DNA from: Aureobasidium sp. EXF-3400
Lineage: Eukaryota; Ascomycota; Dothideomycetes; Dothideales; Saccotheciaceae
Length of the DNA: 64,000 nucleotides
Reading direction: 5' to 3'
Assembly (NCBI GenBank): GCA_024195585.1
Contig: SWBL01000095.1
Span: forward strand, 86,944 to 150,943
The position numbers and the translations under genes were made by a program. A model generated the notes under the pieces. That model did not search any database. It saw only the letters and a list, made by a program, of their open reading frames with translations, and had not been told where the DNA came from. This document shows positions 20,211 through 29,876 of the stretch, piece by piece; position 1 is the stretch's first letter, and each line of letters begins with the position of its first letter.

Positions 20211-23141
20211 ATGTCGGACCATCCTCGGCCCATAGAGCAATGGATCGGAGATGTGACTCTGGGCGACAATTCGACCGCAAATTTTGGCATCTTCAACCAT
20301 CAAGTTGCTCAAGAACAGCGAAGTGCACAGCAAGCCTTGTTCTTTCGAGAGATGTACAATCGACTGCATGAAATCTCAGGTGCATCCCCCGGCACTTGTT
20401 CTTGGATCCTCGAAAACCAAACTCTCAGGGATTGGCAGAATGCGCCATTCGGACTCCTTTGGCTCAAGGGCACGCCTGGTGTTGGCAAATCCACCATCAT
20501 GAAATACCTGTGGAATCACTTTTCTCTGTATACTAGCTCGGGAACTAGCTCGGAACTACGAATCACGGCATCTTTTTTCTGCCATGGCCGAGGAGTTGAT
20601 GTTCAGAAATCTTCATCTGGTGTTTATCGCTCCTTGCTGCATCAGATCGTCCAGCAAGTGCCCTCGTTATCGGAAGATCTTGAGGAGAAGTTCCAGAATC
20701 ATTGCAAACCACGAGGACCACATGGCTCTGCCTGGGATTGGACGGAGTCTGAGCTGAAGAGTCTCACACAGGACCATCTTCTTAGGTCTTGTTGTGATTC
20801 TGAACTGCTTATCCTTGTTGATGCTCTCGACGAGTGCGGAGAGGATAGCGGCCGGGAGCTCCTTGCTTTCTTCCGAGATCTCGTCACCGCTTCCGAAGCA
20901 CAGAATGGCCGTGGATTTAAGATATGCGTTTCATCCAGACATTATCCACTTGTCCGATCAGATGTGTTATACCAGATCATCGTGGATGGGAAGAACTTAG
21001 CAGATATCCGAACATACGTCGCTCGGAAGCTCGACTCTTACTGCAAAAGCGTTCAAAGATACGATGAATTGTTGTCTTCTATAGCTTCAAGAGCTGGAGA
21101 GAACTTCCAGTGGTGCGTTCTGGTGGTTGCAAGGGTTGTCCGATTCCTGGAAAGCAGGAAGCCTGTGGAACTTATATTGCAGGAAATCCAAGAAACACCT
21201 CAGGAACTATTTCAGTTGTATCGCCAGATTGTCCGGTCGTATTTAGACGATACGAGAGTCAATCTACGGGATAAAAAGCAGTTCTCTGATCTGTTCCAGT
21301 GGATGGCTCTTGCGAAACAGCCACTCACAGTCCCTCAGTTAAGATATGCTCTATGGGTCGATCATTCCGAACTATACGCCTTGCAACAGACACCGTACGT
21401 CGATCTGCATGAGGATGGTTCCCCTGGTCCAGATATTGAATACCTGTCTTGCGGACTCGTAAGAACGATCATGGCTAAAGGATCGGATTACTTCTTGGGG
21501 CCTCGCTATAGTCGTCCTGTGGTTGAGTTCATCCATCATTCAGTCCAGGAGTACTTTGTCAGCGGGCCGGGCATCCGAGAGCTCCGAGGTCCTGATCAAG
21601 CGACAACAGCCACACGCATGGCAGCACTCGAAATTGTAAGAACATGCGTCAAGTCTGTCCTTCTGTCTCAACCACAAGCAGAAGCTCATGCTCGACATCC
21701 GCTGCTCGCTTACGCTTTGGACTACATGTTCGACCATGCTCGAACAGCTGAAGAAGGACAGCCAGCGCAGGACGATCTTCTGAAGATACTAAACTTTCCG
21801 CAAGATAATATTGTAACGAAGATGGCAGAGTTTGATTGTTCTAGGTGGTGGGAGGTGTACAACTTGAATCCAAGCCTCTTGCACATTGCGGCATATTTCG
21901 ACATTCCCAATCTTGTCAGCTGCGTACTCGATCTGGCACCTGAAATGAGCATCAACGCTCGCAGTCCGATAGGAAGAACAGCACTACACGTTTCTGCAGC
22001 AAAGGGCAGTCGCAGCGTTATGGATAGACTTCTCGACATCAGTGAACCTTTCACATTGAAGTCGATGATACCTCGGCGGAGACGGGGATTGAGGGTTCTA
22101 GATTTGAACGTCCGCGACGATTTCATGAAACTTACACCAATGATGATAGCTGCTCGAGTCGGCCATGGCAGGATCGTGGAGCGACTTATTCAGACGCGAA
22201 GAGCAGACTTGAACGCAAAAGATCGTGATGGTGTCACGGCATTGCATTCGGCAATCAAGAATGGGCACATGGATACAGCCAAGGTCTTGTTGCGTAATGG
22301 AGCAAACACGCGGGCTAGAGACCGATATGGGGAAACTCCATTGTCACTTGCCTTAACGCGAGCGTTGGGAAGACTCGATGCATTCCCAAGTTCCATGGCC
22401 ATTTTCTGGTCTATTCTTCCTCAAGCCAGGCAAGACTTGTACTCGAGAAGATACTACAACGAAAGTCAGTGGCTATTGCCCATACCTCCAGGTCCTGGAC
22501 CTATTCCCAAACCATCGCCGTTGCAAGAGGGACTCTCAAGTGAAAGAGGCTACGAGTTCGCACAAGGTCTGCTTGATCGTGGTTTTGACCCTCACACCCC
22601 AGACGAATATGGTTGTGTCTGGTTCTTATATCTTAGCGGTAAAGCAAATTCTACGGTTCTGGATTTACTAAAAGCGCTTCCCGGAGCTAACATAAACTTC
22701 AAAGATAGAGATGGCCGAACACTTCTCGCGCGACTAGCGTCCTATCCGTATATTCCTAACTGGCTGTTTTATGATGTCCTCGAGATCCCTGAAGTGGATT
22801 TCCAGACGAGGGACAAGTACGGGAAGACTCTATTAATCATTGCAGCTGAAGAAGGTTCTTTTGAGGTGTTCAAATTCCTGCTGGCAGATTGCAGATCTGA
22901 TCCCCAAGCAGTAGACCGGAAAAAGTTGTGTGCGCTAGACTACGCGAGAAAACGGAGAGATGCTGCTCGGGAAAAACTCACTGTAGCAGAAGCTAAGAAG
23001 CTGCGTGAAGAAGGCTTCTACCGCGATCAGTTGAATGAAGCGTCCAGAATTGTCGAGTTACTGGATGAATACTCCTATCTTGGACGAAGGTCTATCCATT
23101 CGCGGCAACTTGCGGCAAGCTCTCGTGGGATTCAACCCTGA
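20211..23141 (+). CDS. NACHT-ankyrin NOD-like receptor with N-terminal amyloid-type motif
   Basis: A single-exon 976-aa STAND protein. Residues 10-29 (QWIGDVTLGDNSTANFGIFN) copy the repeat found twice in the adjacent HeLo-like protein. The NACHT NTPase follows: Walker A GTPGVGKS (87-94, Lys93) and Walker B LLILVDALDECGED (Asp204, Asp207, Glu208). A winged-helix-like region reads QWMALAKQPLTVPQLRYAL. The C-terminal third has ankyrin repeats (TALHVSAAKGS, LTPMMIAARVGHG, DGVTALHSAIKNGHMDTA, YGETPLSLAL, YGKTLLIIAAEEGSFEVF). The expected role is ligand sensing by the ankyrins, NACHT oligomerisation and templating of the partner's repeats. I chose ATG 20211; upstream in-frame codons lack an ATG. 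The ankyrins look diverged rather than near-identical copies. Confidence 0.9.
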   Translation: MSDHPRPIEQWIGDVTLGDNSTANFGIFNHQVAQEQRSAQQALFFREMYNRLHEISGASPGTCSWILENQTLRDWQNAPFGLLWLKGTPGVGKSTIMKYLWNHFSLYTSSGTSSELRITASFFCHGRGVDVQKSSSGVYRSLLHQIVQQVPSLSEDLEEKFQNHCKPRGPHGSAWDWTESELKSLTQDHLLRSCCDSELLILVDALDECGEDSGRELLAFFRDLVTASEAQNGRGFKICVSSRHYPLVRSDVLYQIIVDGKNLADIRTYVARKLDSYCKSVQRYDELLSSIASRAGENFQWCVLVVARVVRFLESRKPVELILQEIQETPQELFQLYRQIVRSYLDDTRVNLRDKKQFSDLFQWMALAKQPLTVPQLRYALWVDHSELYALQQTPYVDLHEDGSPGPDIEYLSCGLVRTIMAKGSDYFLGPRYSRPVVEFIHHSVQEYFVSGPGIRELRGPDQATTATRMAALEIVRTCVKSVLLSQPQAEAHARHPLLAYALDYMFDHARTAEEGQPAQDDLLKILNFPQDNIVTKMAEFDCSRWWEVYNLNPSLLHIAAYFDIPNLVSCVLDLAPEMSINARSPIGRTALHVSAAKGSRSVMDRLLDISEPFTLKSMIPRRRRGLRVLDLNVRDDFMKLTPMMIAARVGHGRIVERLIQTRRADLNAKDRDGVTALHSAIKNGHMDTAKVLLRNGANTRARDRYGETPLSLALTRALGRLDAFPSSMAIFWSILPQARQDLYSRRYYNESQWLLPIPPGPGPIPKPSPLQEGLSSERGYEFAQGLLDRGFDPHTPDEYGCVWFLYLSGKANSTVLDLLKALPGANINFKDRDGRTLLARLASYPYIPNWLFYDVLEIPEVDFQTRDKYGKTLLIIAAEEGSFEVFKFLLADCRSDPQAVDRKKLCALDYARKRRDAAREKLTVAEAKKLREEGFYRDQLNEASRIVELLDEYSYLGRRSIHSRQLAASSRGIQP
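20238..20297 (+). other. Amyloid-type motif R0 at the NLR N-terminus
   Basis: It encodes NLR residues 10-29. It aligns gaplessly over 20 positions with R1 and R2 of the neighbouring HeLo-like protein (7 of 20 identical in all three, 10 of 20 to R2). Only nine residues precede it, as expected for an exposed amyloid nucleator. Confidence 0.75.
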
Positions 23142-23192
23142 GACCTCTCCATTCTTTTGTTCTTCGCACTCGGACACCGAACCTTGGCACAA

Positions 23193-24768
23193 TTACAGCC
23201 TAAGTTTCTTCCACTTCCACAAAGCGCCCCAACCACCAAACACTGATGCGAGCCCTGTGAATACGATGAGCGGACCATAGCTTGACTGGACTCCGAACCC
23301 ACTACCAACAATTCCGCCATATTTCTCAGTGCCAGCTTTCAGTAATGGTACACCAACCAACCCTCCAGCAACATAACCGATGCCTCTGGCGCCATTCAGC
23401 AAGCCATAAACCATACCTGAATCGATTGCCTCGTTTGATTGTCTCGCTTCACTCTCGAGATCATTCATCAAGCCTCCCCACGTCGCACTATATCCTCCGG
23501 CGAAGAAGCCAAAAGTGATGGAAAAGAGAACCAGCGTTGCCAGGTTACCTTGAGTGGTCAAACCCCAGAGAAGGAAAGCGCTCAATGCCGAGCTCAAGCC
23601 AGAAATACAGGTGACAGTTGTGGCTGAGAGTGTGAAATGCTTGTTCTCACTCAAGTAGCCAAAGAATGAGGATGAAGCAATGCCAGGAATGTTGAATAGT
23701 GTGAGCAAGAGCGTTGCAGAAGTCTGAGAGAGCTTGGCGACTTCGCTGGCGTAGGTGTTGAGGTATGTTTGTGGTATTCCGTAACCGGCGGATTGTAGGA
23801 TGATGGCTACGCAGTAGATGTAGATGGTTCGATGATGCAGGAAGTGCCAGGGGATTTTGCGGGTTCTGGGCGTGTCTGTTGTTCTTGCGTCTTGCTCGGC
23901 GTCAACTCCTTCGCTCGCTTCTTGTGTTGCTACAGCCAAAGCTGAGGGGTGTGTTGGAACCAGAAGAATTGTGAATACACTTGTACCAGCGACCAAGACT
24001 GCCCAGATCCTGAGCGTGAAGCGAAAACCATGCTGATCCAGAAGCCCGGAGAACAGAAAAGGACACACTGAACCAACAATATTCTTGCAGGATAGCGTAA
24101 TCCCATAGGCCAACGCTCGATGACTCGTCTTGTACCACTCACCTAAAGACAAAGTCATAGGACTGAAAACCAGAGCCGATCCAAACGCAGCAAAGACGCC
24201 TTGCGTAAACACCAGATGCCAGACATTGGTGCTGAAGCTCGACAACAAGTAACTCACACAGGCAATGACAGTACCCAGCAAAGCAGCAGTCTGACGATAT
24301 CGAGCCCATCGCTTGGTGAAAAGGGCAAAGAGAAAAGGCATGGAGAGGTACATGACTCCATTGGAAGTCATACCGATTATACCGGTCAAGTCATGGCTTC
24401 CTTGTAAAGTCCAGTGTTTGAGGTAGTATTCTTGGAAGATACCGTAGCTCATTGCAAAGCCTGGAGTATGCTGATGTTAGGCTATGCGCAAGATGTGGAT
24501 TTTTTGCGAGATACTACAATTGGGCCTAGGCAGTGTTGAGATAACTGTGGGAGAAAGACTTACCCCATATAGGAAGTTGCAAAACGGCGGACCCAAGAAG
24601 GACGCATGCCATCTTTCTGCTTGAGCCAACTCGTCTGCGTGGACTATGTTCGGTGCTAGTCAAGCTTTCATCGTGGTCAATGACTTGGAACTCTGTTTCA
24701 AGTCGTGAAGCTGAGCTCGGCTGAGCTTGGAGCTCAATCGCTTGACCAGGACCTTCGCTTTTTGCCAT
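23193..24768 (-). CDS. MFS transporter, monocarboxylate-permease type
   Basis: A plasma-membrane or organellar major facilitator of about 490 aa with exons 24768-24564 and 24460-23193. The 103-nt intron (GTAAGT...CTCCAG) joins LPIWG to FAMSYGIFQEYY inside the first membrane helix. About 12 hydrophobic helices are visible. The N-terminal pattern YGIFQEYYL and the GYGIPQTYLNTYA segment after the central loop fit the fungal SLC16-like monocarboxylate permease branch; the substrate cannot be read from sequence. The central cytosolic loop is acidic and Thr-rich (about 240-260). An in-frame ATG at 24837 would add 23 residues. The gene is convergent with the NLR gene, their stop codons only 51 bp apart, and is probably unrelated to it in function. 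Confidence 0.85.
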
Positions 24769-25235
24769 GATTGGTGTCGAGCGTGAAGCATTCAACTTGC
24801 TAGTCTTTCCATGTGATGAATGTGCAAAGAATAACATGGAAGGTCATGCGACATAAGTATGGTATATATCCGATGACTCAGTGATATGTACATGAGGGGT
24901 TCTGACCAATGAGCGTTTGTGGGATTCCCGATCTTGAACCTACGCAACTTACATCTACGATCTTTCTTTCATCGCTCGACGGCAACTCTAGAGGTGCGAT
25001 GGATGTGCTCAAGTGCATATACCTAGATTGAAGGCTCGAAGTTCGAACGAGATGCTCGACCTCGTCCAGTAGGATGGTTTAAGCTAAACGATGGACATAT
25101 AGCAAAAGAGGTAGGAGGCAAGAAGAGCCCTTTCTCCCACATCTTTCTCTTATGACAATAACACAATTCATATCTTTAGAATTATTCATTTGATGTCATA
25201 TTCATATTCATAACAAACATAACCATCATCCTTCT
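24769..25235. other. Intergenic: MFS promoter and LEA-like gene 3' UTR
   Basis: Upstream sequence of the MFS gene and the AT-rich 3' UTR of the small gene to its right. No further gene is seen. Confidence 0.45.
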
Positions 25236-25610
25236 TTACAGACCAAGATGGTTAGGGTTACCTCCACTAGCAGGAGCACCACCACCACTTGAACTTCCTC
25301 CGGTAGCGCTCTTAGCACTATCTCCAAGTCCTATTTCTTGCCATCAGCTGCTGACTCTTTTCCACTGGAAACTCTTTGACATACCCTTGGTGGTGTCACC
25401 AACACCCTTGGTAGCAGAGTTGACGGTATCGCTAGCGCCCTTTCCAACGCCTTGGACGGTGTTGCCGACGGTATCGGTGAGGCCTTTGCCGGTCTTGCCT
25501 ACTGTGTCTGTGAGACCGCCGAGAGCACCTTTTTTCGCGTTGGATTAGCTGTTTGTGACAGAATGGGAGGGCTACCAGAGCAGGAGGTGGATACCTTTGT
25601 TGTCAGACAT
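25236..25610 (-). CDS. Small Gly/Thr-rich LEA-like protein (84 aa, three exons)
   Basis: Exons 25610-25595, 25528-25385 and 25330-25236 join in phase (introns with GTATCC and GTATGT donors) to an 84-aa protein starting MSDNKG|ALGGLTDTVGKTGKG. Most of it consists of 8- to 11-residue variations on GLTDTVGxT / GVGDTTKGLGDSAK, an amphipathic pattern like LEA-type or hydrophilin stress proteins. It ends in a Gly/Ser-rich tail (GGNPNHLGL). The first coding exon is only 16 nt. Similar small proteins are common and often abundant in filamentous ascomycetes, but no biochemical role is assigned here. The phase-perfect splicing, repeat periodicity and C-ending codons support a real gene. Confidence 0.72.
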
Positions 25611-26286
25611 GATTGCTTGGGTATAAGATAAAACAAGATTGAGGGAAATTGTGTAAAGTGGAAGGACAGAGCCTGGAAGAAAGAGTAGATGGTGGTATAT
25701 ATATATGCTAGTACTTGCACGAGAGAGATGAGGTGCAGGCAGGCAGGCAGGCAGGCAGGCAGGCTGAAATATGCCGGACACACGTCACTTCAGACAGGGA
25801 TGTTTGCTCCTCAATGATCTACGCGGCATGGCATACTCGCAGTGCATGTTCCTGGCAGGTACTACATCCAGTAATCTCCAGCCACACTTTACTTCCCATC
25901 GATCCAATCAATAGCCACGGCGGTGGCCGGAAACAAGTCCATGCTGCACGCAACAGACTCTAGACTTCTCGTCAATTGAACAGAGCACAGCTGGACCTCC
26001 GGTAGCTCGATGTCACGAACGTGTCACTTCGCGGCAGAGATACTGACGCCTTTGCTCGAAAACAAGGAAACAGATGAGGGGAAGGTTGGAGCTCTCCTCC
26101 CGCACGACGTCAATTCAGGGAAAGGTGGGGTATGGCATGTCAGGAACACGACGCTCTCGTCATTGTGCACAACAACCATCTGTAAGAATATCAATGTGCA
26201 TAGTATTATGTATATAGAAATAGCCAAAAATCAAACTACTTGTGAACTGTCAAGCCTCCCAGAGTATTGAAAATATGGCTGGCAAA
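25611..26286. other. Promoter of the LEA-like gene and phosphoesterase 3' UTR
   Basis: A TATATATATATA stretch at about 25697-25707 lies some 90 bp upstream of the LEA-like start and could serve as its TATA element. A CAGG tetranucleotide repeat lies just beyond it. Nothing else is recognised. Confidence 0.45.
25736..25764. repeat. CAGG microsatellite, about 7 copies
   Basis: A perfect tetranucleotide tract (CAGG on the plus strand) in the upstream region of the LEA-like gene. Its length is likely to vary between strains. Confidence 0.85.
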
Positions 26287-28220
26287 TTAACAAGCCCAGT
26301 TCTTATGCACCCACTCGCTAAGCACATCCGTGAAACTCATGCCATCGAATGTGGTCTCTACATCCTCAACTCCATAGCTTTCACCCAGGAACCTCAAGGC
26401 TAGAAGAATCCAGCGCTCGATGAACTCATTGTATACAATATCCACAGTTTCGAGATCTTTCTTGTCGGATGGCAGATTCACTTCTGCTTGAATGCAGTTG
26501 GGAACATCGTAGAAGCGGATGGGAGCGTGGATTGTGTCGTCGCCGTCTTTGCCTGCATCGTCGATTGTTGTGTAGCCCGGCACGAGAGGAGTGTCATGTT
26601 TTCCACGTCCAGCGGCTTTCAAGACTTCTTGCCCAAATTCACGTTGGAGGGTTTCGTCAAGGGTTGTATCGTCTTCGATCTCTTGTTGGGTCCAGCTTGT
26701 GACGGGTGGTTTTGGCGGTGCGAGTTCCCAGAGATTGCGAGGAGTGAATTTGCCTAGGTCTCTGTGGACGGCGCTCATGACCATCATTTCTGATAGGAGG
26801 ATCTTGCCCTCGTTGTTGAGCAATTGCAGCAATTGCCTTGCTGCTTTGTAAGGCACGTTCTTCAGTCTGTGAAAGCCGCTTGTGAATGGCGAGACAAGGA
26901 ATGTGGTATCAATGGTGAAGGGCCCTTCAAAGATGTCGAAACGCATAGCACCAGTGTTGGTGATGACGAGTTGAGGTGACTTGGTCGCGTTCCGAGCAGT
27001 ATCAGGCAGGACTTCGTTCTCAAGCCAAGTCAAGATATTCGAGTCTGAAGGATAGGGAGCTCTGTTAAGCCAGTAGTCTCTAGGAGCACAGCCATATGTA
27101 TGATCGAGATTCAGATGTTTTCTGGCAGCTGAGATAGATGCAGATACATTGCGTCCAGCTTCGGTAGGGAAGGTAGTTTCGTTCTTGCCAGAGTGGCGAT
27201 GCAGTGAGTAGAGGTTGTTGTCGATGTAGCGACGCTTGAACTCGGGAGTCGCAGCGACTTCAGAACTGTTCTTGTGGTGGTCGAGACCAGAAATGGACAT
27301 GAAGCCAAGGGTTTCCATGTAACGACCACTTTCGAGACCGTAGGAAATCTTGTCGAACTTGTGGTAATCCCTGATATGGGTGTGTCCACCGAAGAAAGCG
27401 ATTGGAGTATCCCATGCTACGCTGCGGATAGCTTTGTAAATGGCATCAAACTCGTGCGAATCGGAGACAGGTACATGTCCAGCGACGACGAAAAGGTCAA
27501 CATCCTTTTCGCGAATAGCATCTTGGAACCACTTCTCCTTGATAGTGTCTTCTACTCGCTGAACGACGGTGTTGTTGGCGTTACCCTGAAAGTTGAATAG
27601 GAAGCCAAAGGCCATGATCCTGATACCTTGATTCTTGGTGGTGAACTTTCTGTACCTCTGTGCAAGAGGTTGCAATTTCCCGGTATCCGGGTTGTAGATG
27701 TCTAGATTGGAAGCAATGTAGGCCTCCTTGAAGTTGGGTACGGTGTAATAATACTCATTGTCAGACGAGTTCTTCTTATAGAGTTCGTGGTTGCCCGAGG
27801 TGATGATGTCTATGTTTTGGTGTTTGAAGATGTCAAACGTGTATTGTCCCTTGGGGTTTGATGCATCATAAAGACCATTGCCTTCTACTCGGTCGCCCGT
27901 GTCTACGAGCAGAAGATCACTGCCATCGTTATCGGCTTTCTGGCGGAGATGATGAGCAAAAGAGATGTAATCGCCCCAGTCAGCAGAATACTGAGGCCTA
28001 AATTGTCATGTCAGGCAAGTTTTCCATGAGTACAAGCACAACAGACTCACTCCTGCAGGTGGCCGCCATGCCAACCATGTGTATCTGTTGTCGCCAAGAA
28101 GTTCAATTGACCCCAAGGCAATTCTCGCAAAGGAGCTTTGACTGGCTCAGGAGCCGAAGGTTGGGCAGCAAGCACCGCTGGAGCCAGGGCTATAGAAAGC
28201 CAAAAGTTGTCGAATATCAT
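26287..28220 (-). CDS. Secreted/vacuolar calcineurin-like phosphoesterase (5'-nucleotidase family)
   Basis: A 626-aa metallophosphoesterase with exons 28220-28051 and 27997-26287; the 53-nt intron (GTGAGT...TTTAG) joins HLQE to PQYSADWGDY. The N-terminus (MIFDNFWLSIALAPAVLAAQ) is a signal peptide. The two-metal motifs appear in order: TDTHGWHGGH (D46, H48), DTGDRVEGN, SGNHELY, AGHVPV and GGHTHIRD. A C-terminal 5'-nucleotidase-type domain follows (LVITNTGAMRFDIFEGPFT). The overall form matches the yeast YHR202W-type vacuolar phosphatase; hydrolysis of nucleotides or related phosphate esters is inferred. Several N-glycosylation sequons are visible. It is divergent from RNPS1, with 212 bp between start codons. 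Confidence 0.88.
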
Positions 28221-28432
28221 TGTTTTTGTCGCGGTTAATGAGAGATACACAACGGGCCATTCGGGTGGTTTTTGGTCGCGTCGCTGCCAAGCACGTCATG
28301 CGTTGCTGCGCGAGTCAGACACTGAAAGCTCGGACGTTTCTGAATGGCGGACCTCGACTTTCGTCAGAGGCCGAAACAGTTTCGCAAGCTGCAGTCTTAT
28401 CTTCTCACAATAGCAATTGTCCACCCAACACG

Positions 28433-29375
28433 ATGCATTCACGATCGCCTTCGCCGAGACGTGATGCTGCATCTCGCAGTCCGTACTCTAGAGCTTCGCG
28501 CTCGCCGTCGCGCACACCCCGCCGCTCAATCTCTCCTCGACCATCACCTAGCCCGCAACGCCGCAGCAGATCTCGCACACGCACACGCAGTCCCGCTCAC
28601 TCGCGCAGTCGCAGCCGTTCCCATCGCGCTCGTAGCACATCTCGAGGCCGCGACCGCAGTCCCACGCCTCCAATGCCTCGAAGCTCAAAAGTGAGTTAAT
28701 GCTTCGCTGCTCTGTACGTTTCACAGCAAGCTAACATACTCTACACAGATTGTGATTGAGAAGTTGACGAAAAACGTCACACCCGCCCACCTGAACGAAA
28801 TTTTCAGCACATATGGCGCTATTGCCGATCTCGACATGCCATTAAACAAATCCTTCAACACAAATCGCGGAACCGCATACGTTCTATACACAACACCAGA
28901 GGCCGCCGAGCGTGCGATAGCACACATGCACGAAGGCCAATTGGACGGCGCGAAAATCGGCGTTAGCATCGTGTTACCGCGTCGCAGATTCAGCAGATCT
29001 CCACCCGCAAGACGTCCACCACCAAACCGCTTCGGAGAGCCACACAGATACAGGGATATGGCCGTTGCAGCAGCAGGAGGAAGAGGTGGAGGTGGCAGGG
29101 GAGGGAGAAGACGAGGCGATGATGGAGATACCTATCGTCCCGGTCCTGCAAGAGATGCACCACCCAGAAACAGGAGTCGTAGCCCGAGAAGCAGGAGCCC
29201 GAGCCGCAGGAGCCTGAGCAAAAGTCGCAGTAGAAGTTTGACGCGCAGCCCTCCACCCAGGAGAAGAGGAGGAAGCCCTAGAGGAGGAGGTAGAGGTGGC
29301 GGTAGACGCAGGAGCCCGAGTTACAGCAGTTACGGCTCGCGCAGCAGAAGCAGAAGCAGAGACCGCAGACGATGA
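28433..29375 (+). CDS. RNPS1-like SR-rich RNA-binding protein
   Basis: Predicted at 294 aa from exons 28433-28690 and 28749-29375; the 58-nt intron (GTGAGT...CACAG) joins MPRSSK to IVIEKLTKNV. An N-terminal Arg/Ser domain (about 1-85) precedes one RRM (about 87-165). The RRM contains IVIEKLTKNVTPAHLNEIF (RNP2 region) and GTAYVLYTTPEAAERAI (RNP1 region). Gly/Arg-rich and further RS stretches complete the protein. This order (RS-RRM-RS) is that of RNPS1, a splicing activator and exon-junction-complex accessory protein in the nucleus. The RRM text and domain order are seen; complex membership comes from the family. Confidence 0.87.
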
Positions 29376-29876
29376 ACACTCCACTTGACCGCAACGAATC
29401 AGTTGCTTCGCAGGAACGCTTGGAAAACATGGACCAGCCGCAGTTTCGATACACACCGGACCTTCCGAGTCAAATGATCCAGCAGTGTCGCGACCAGGTG
29501 CTCGTATTGGCATTTGGTGGGATCTCACTGTCCTCGGCTATAGAAGTCATCAGAGGCACATTAGAGGCCAAAAGCAAGATCAGAGACGAGGCAAGTGGAG
29601 TCAAAGAGCACAAAGCATCACGACATCACTCGGCCCAAACATTCCGTACCAAAGGCATTGCAGGATGAACTAGATGCACGAATCAAGACTAGAGCCCACT
29701 GCTGCTAATTGCAATGTCAAAAGGACACATGCTGACCAAGGTTATAGAAAAAATTAGATGAAAAAATGCTATCGAATAAACTACAAGAAAAACATCCGTC
29801 CTATGCATACCTATATGTAACCATGCCCAAACCCCCATCCATAACGCCAGCACAAAATCAAAGTCATAGTGTGAGC
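29376..29876. other. Convergent intergenic region (RNPS1 / ATG15)
   Basis: A 98-codon frame starts at the last bases of RNPS1 (ATGA overlap at 29372) and runs to 29668, but nothing supports its translation and it is probably 3' UTR. The remainder is AT-rich. Confidence 0.45.

Noticed and set aside
25736..25764. CAGG tract as a possible CRISPR or coding repeat
   Set aside because: It is a simple tetranucleotide microsatellite with no spacers and no credible frame.
29372..29668. 98-codon frame overlapping the RNPS1 stop codon by ATGA
   Set aside because: Coupled translation is not expected in a fungal nuclear gene, and the product has no recognisable features. It is treated as 3' UTR.
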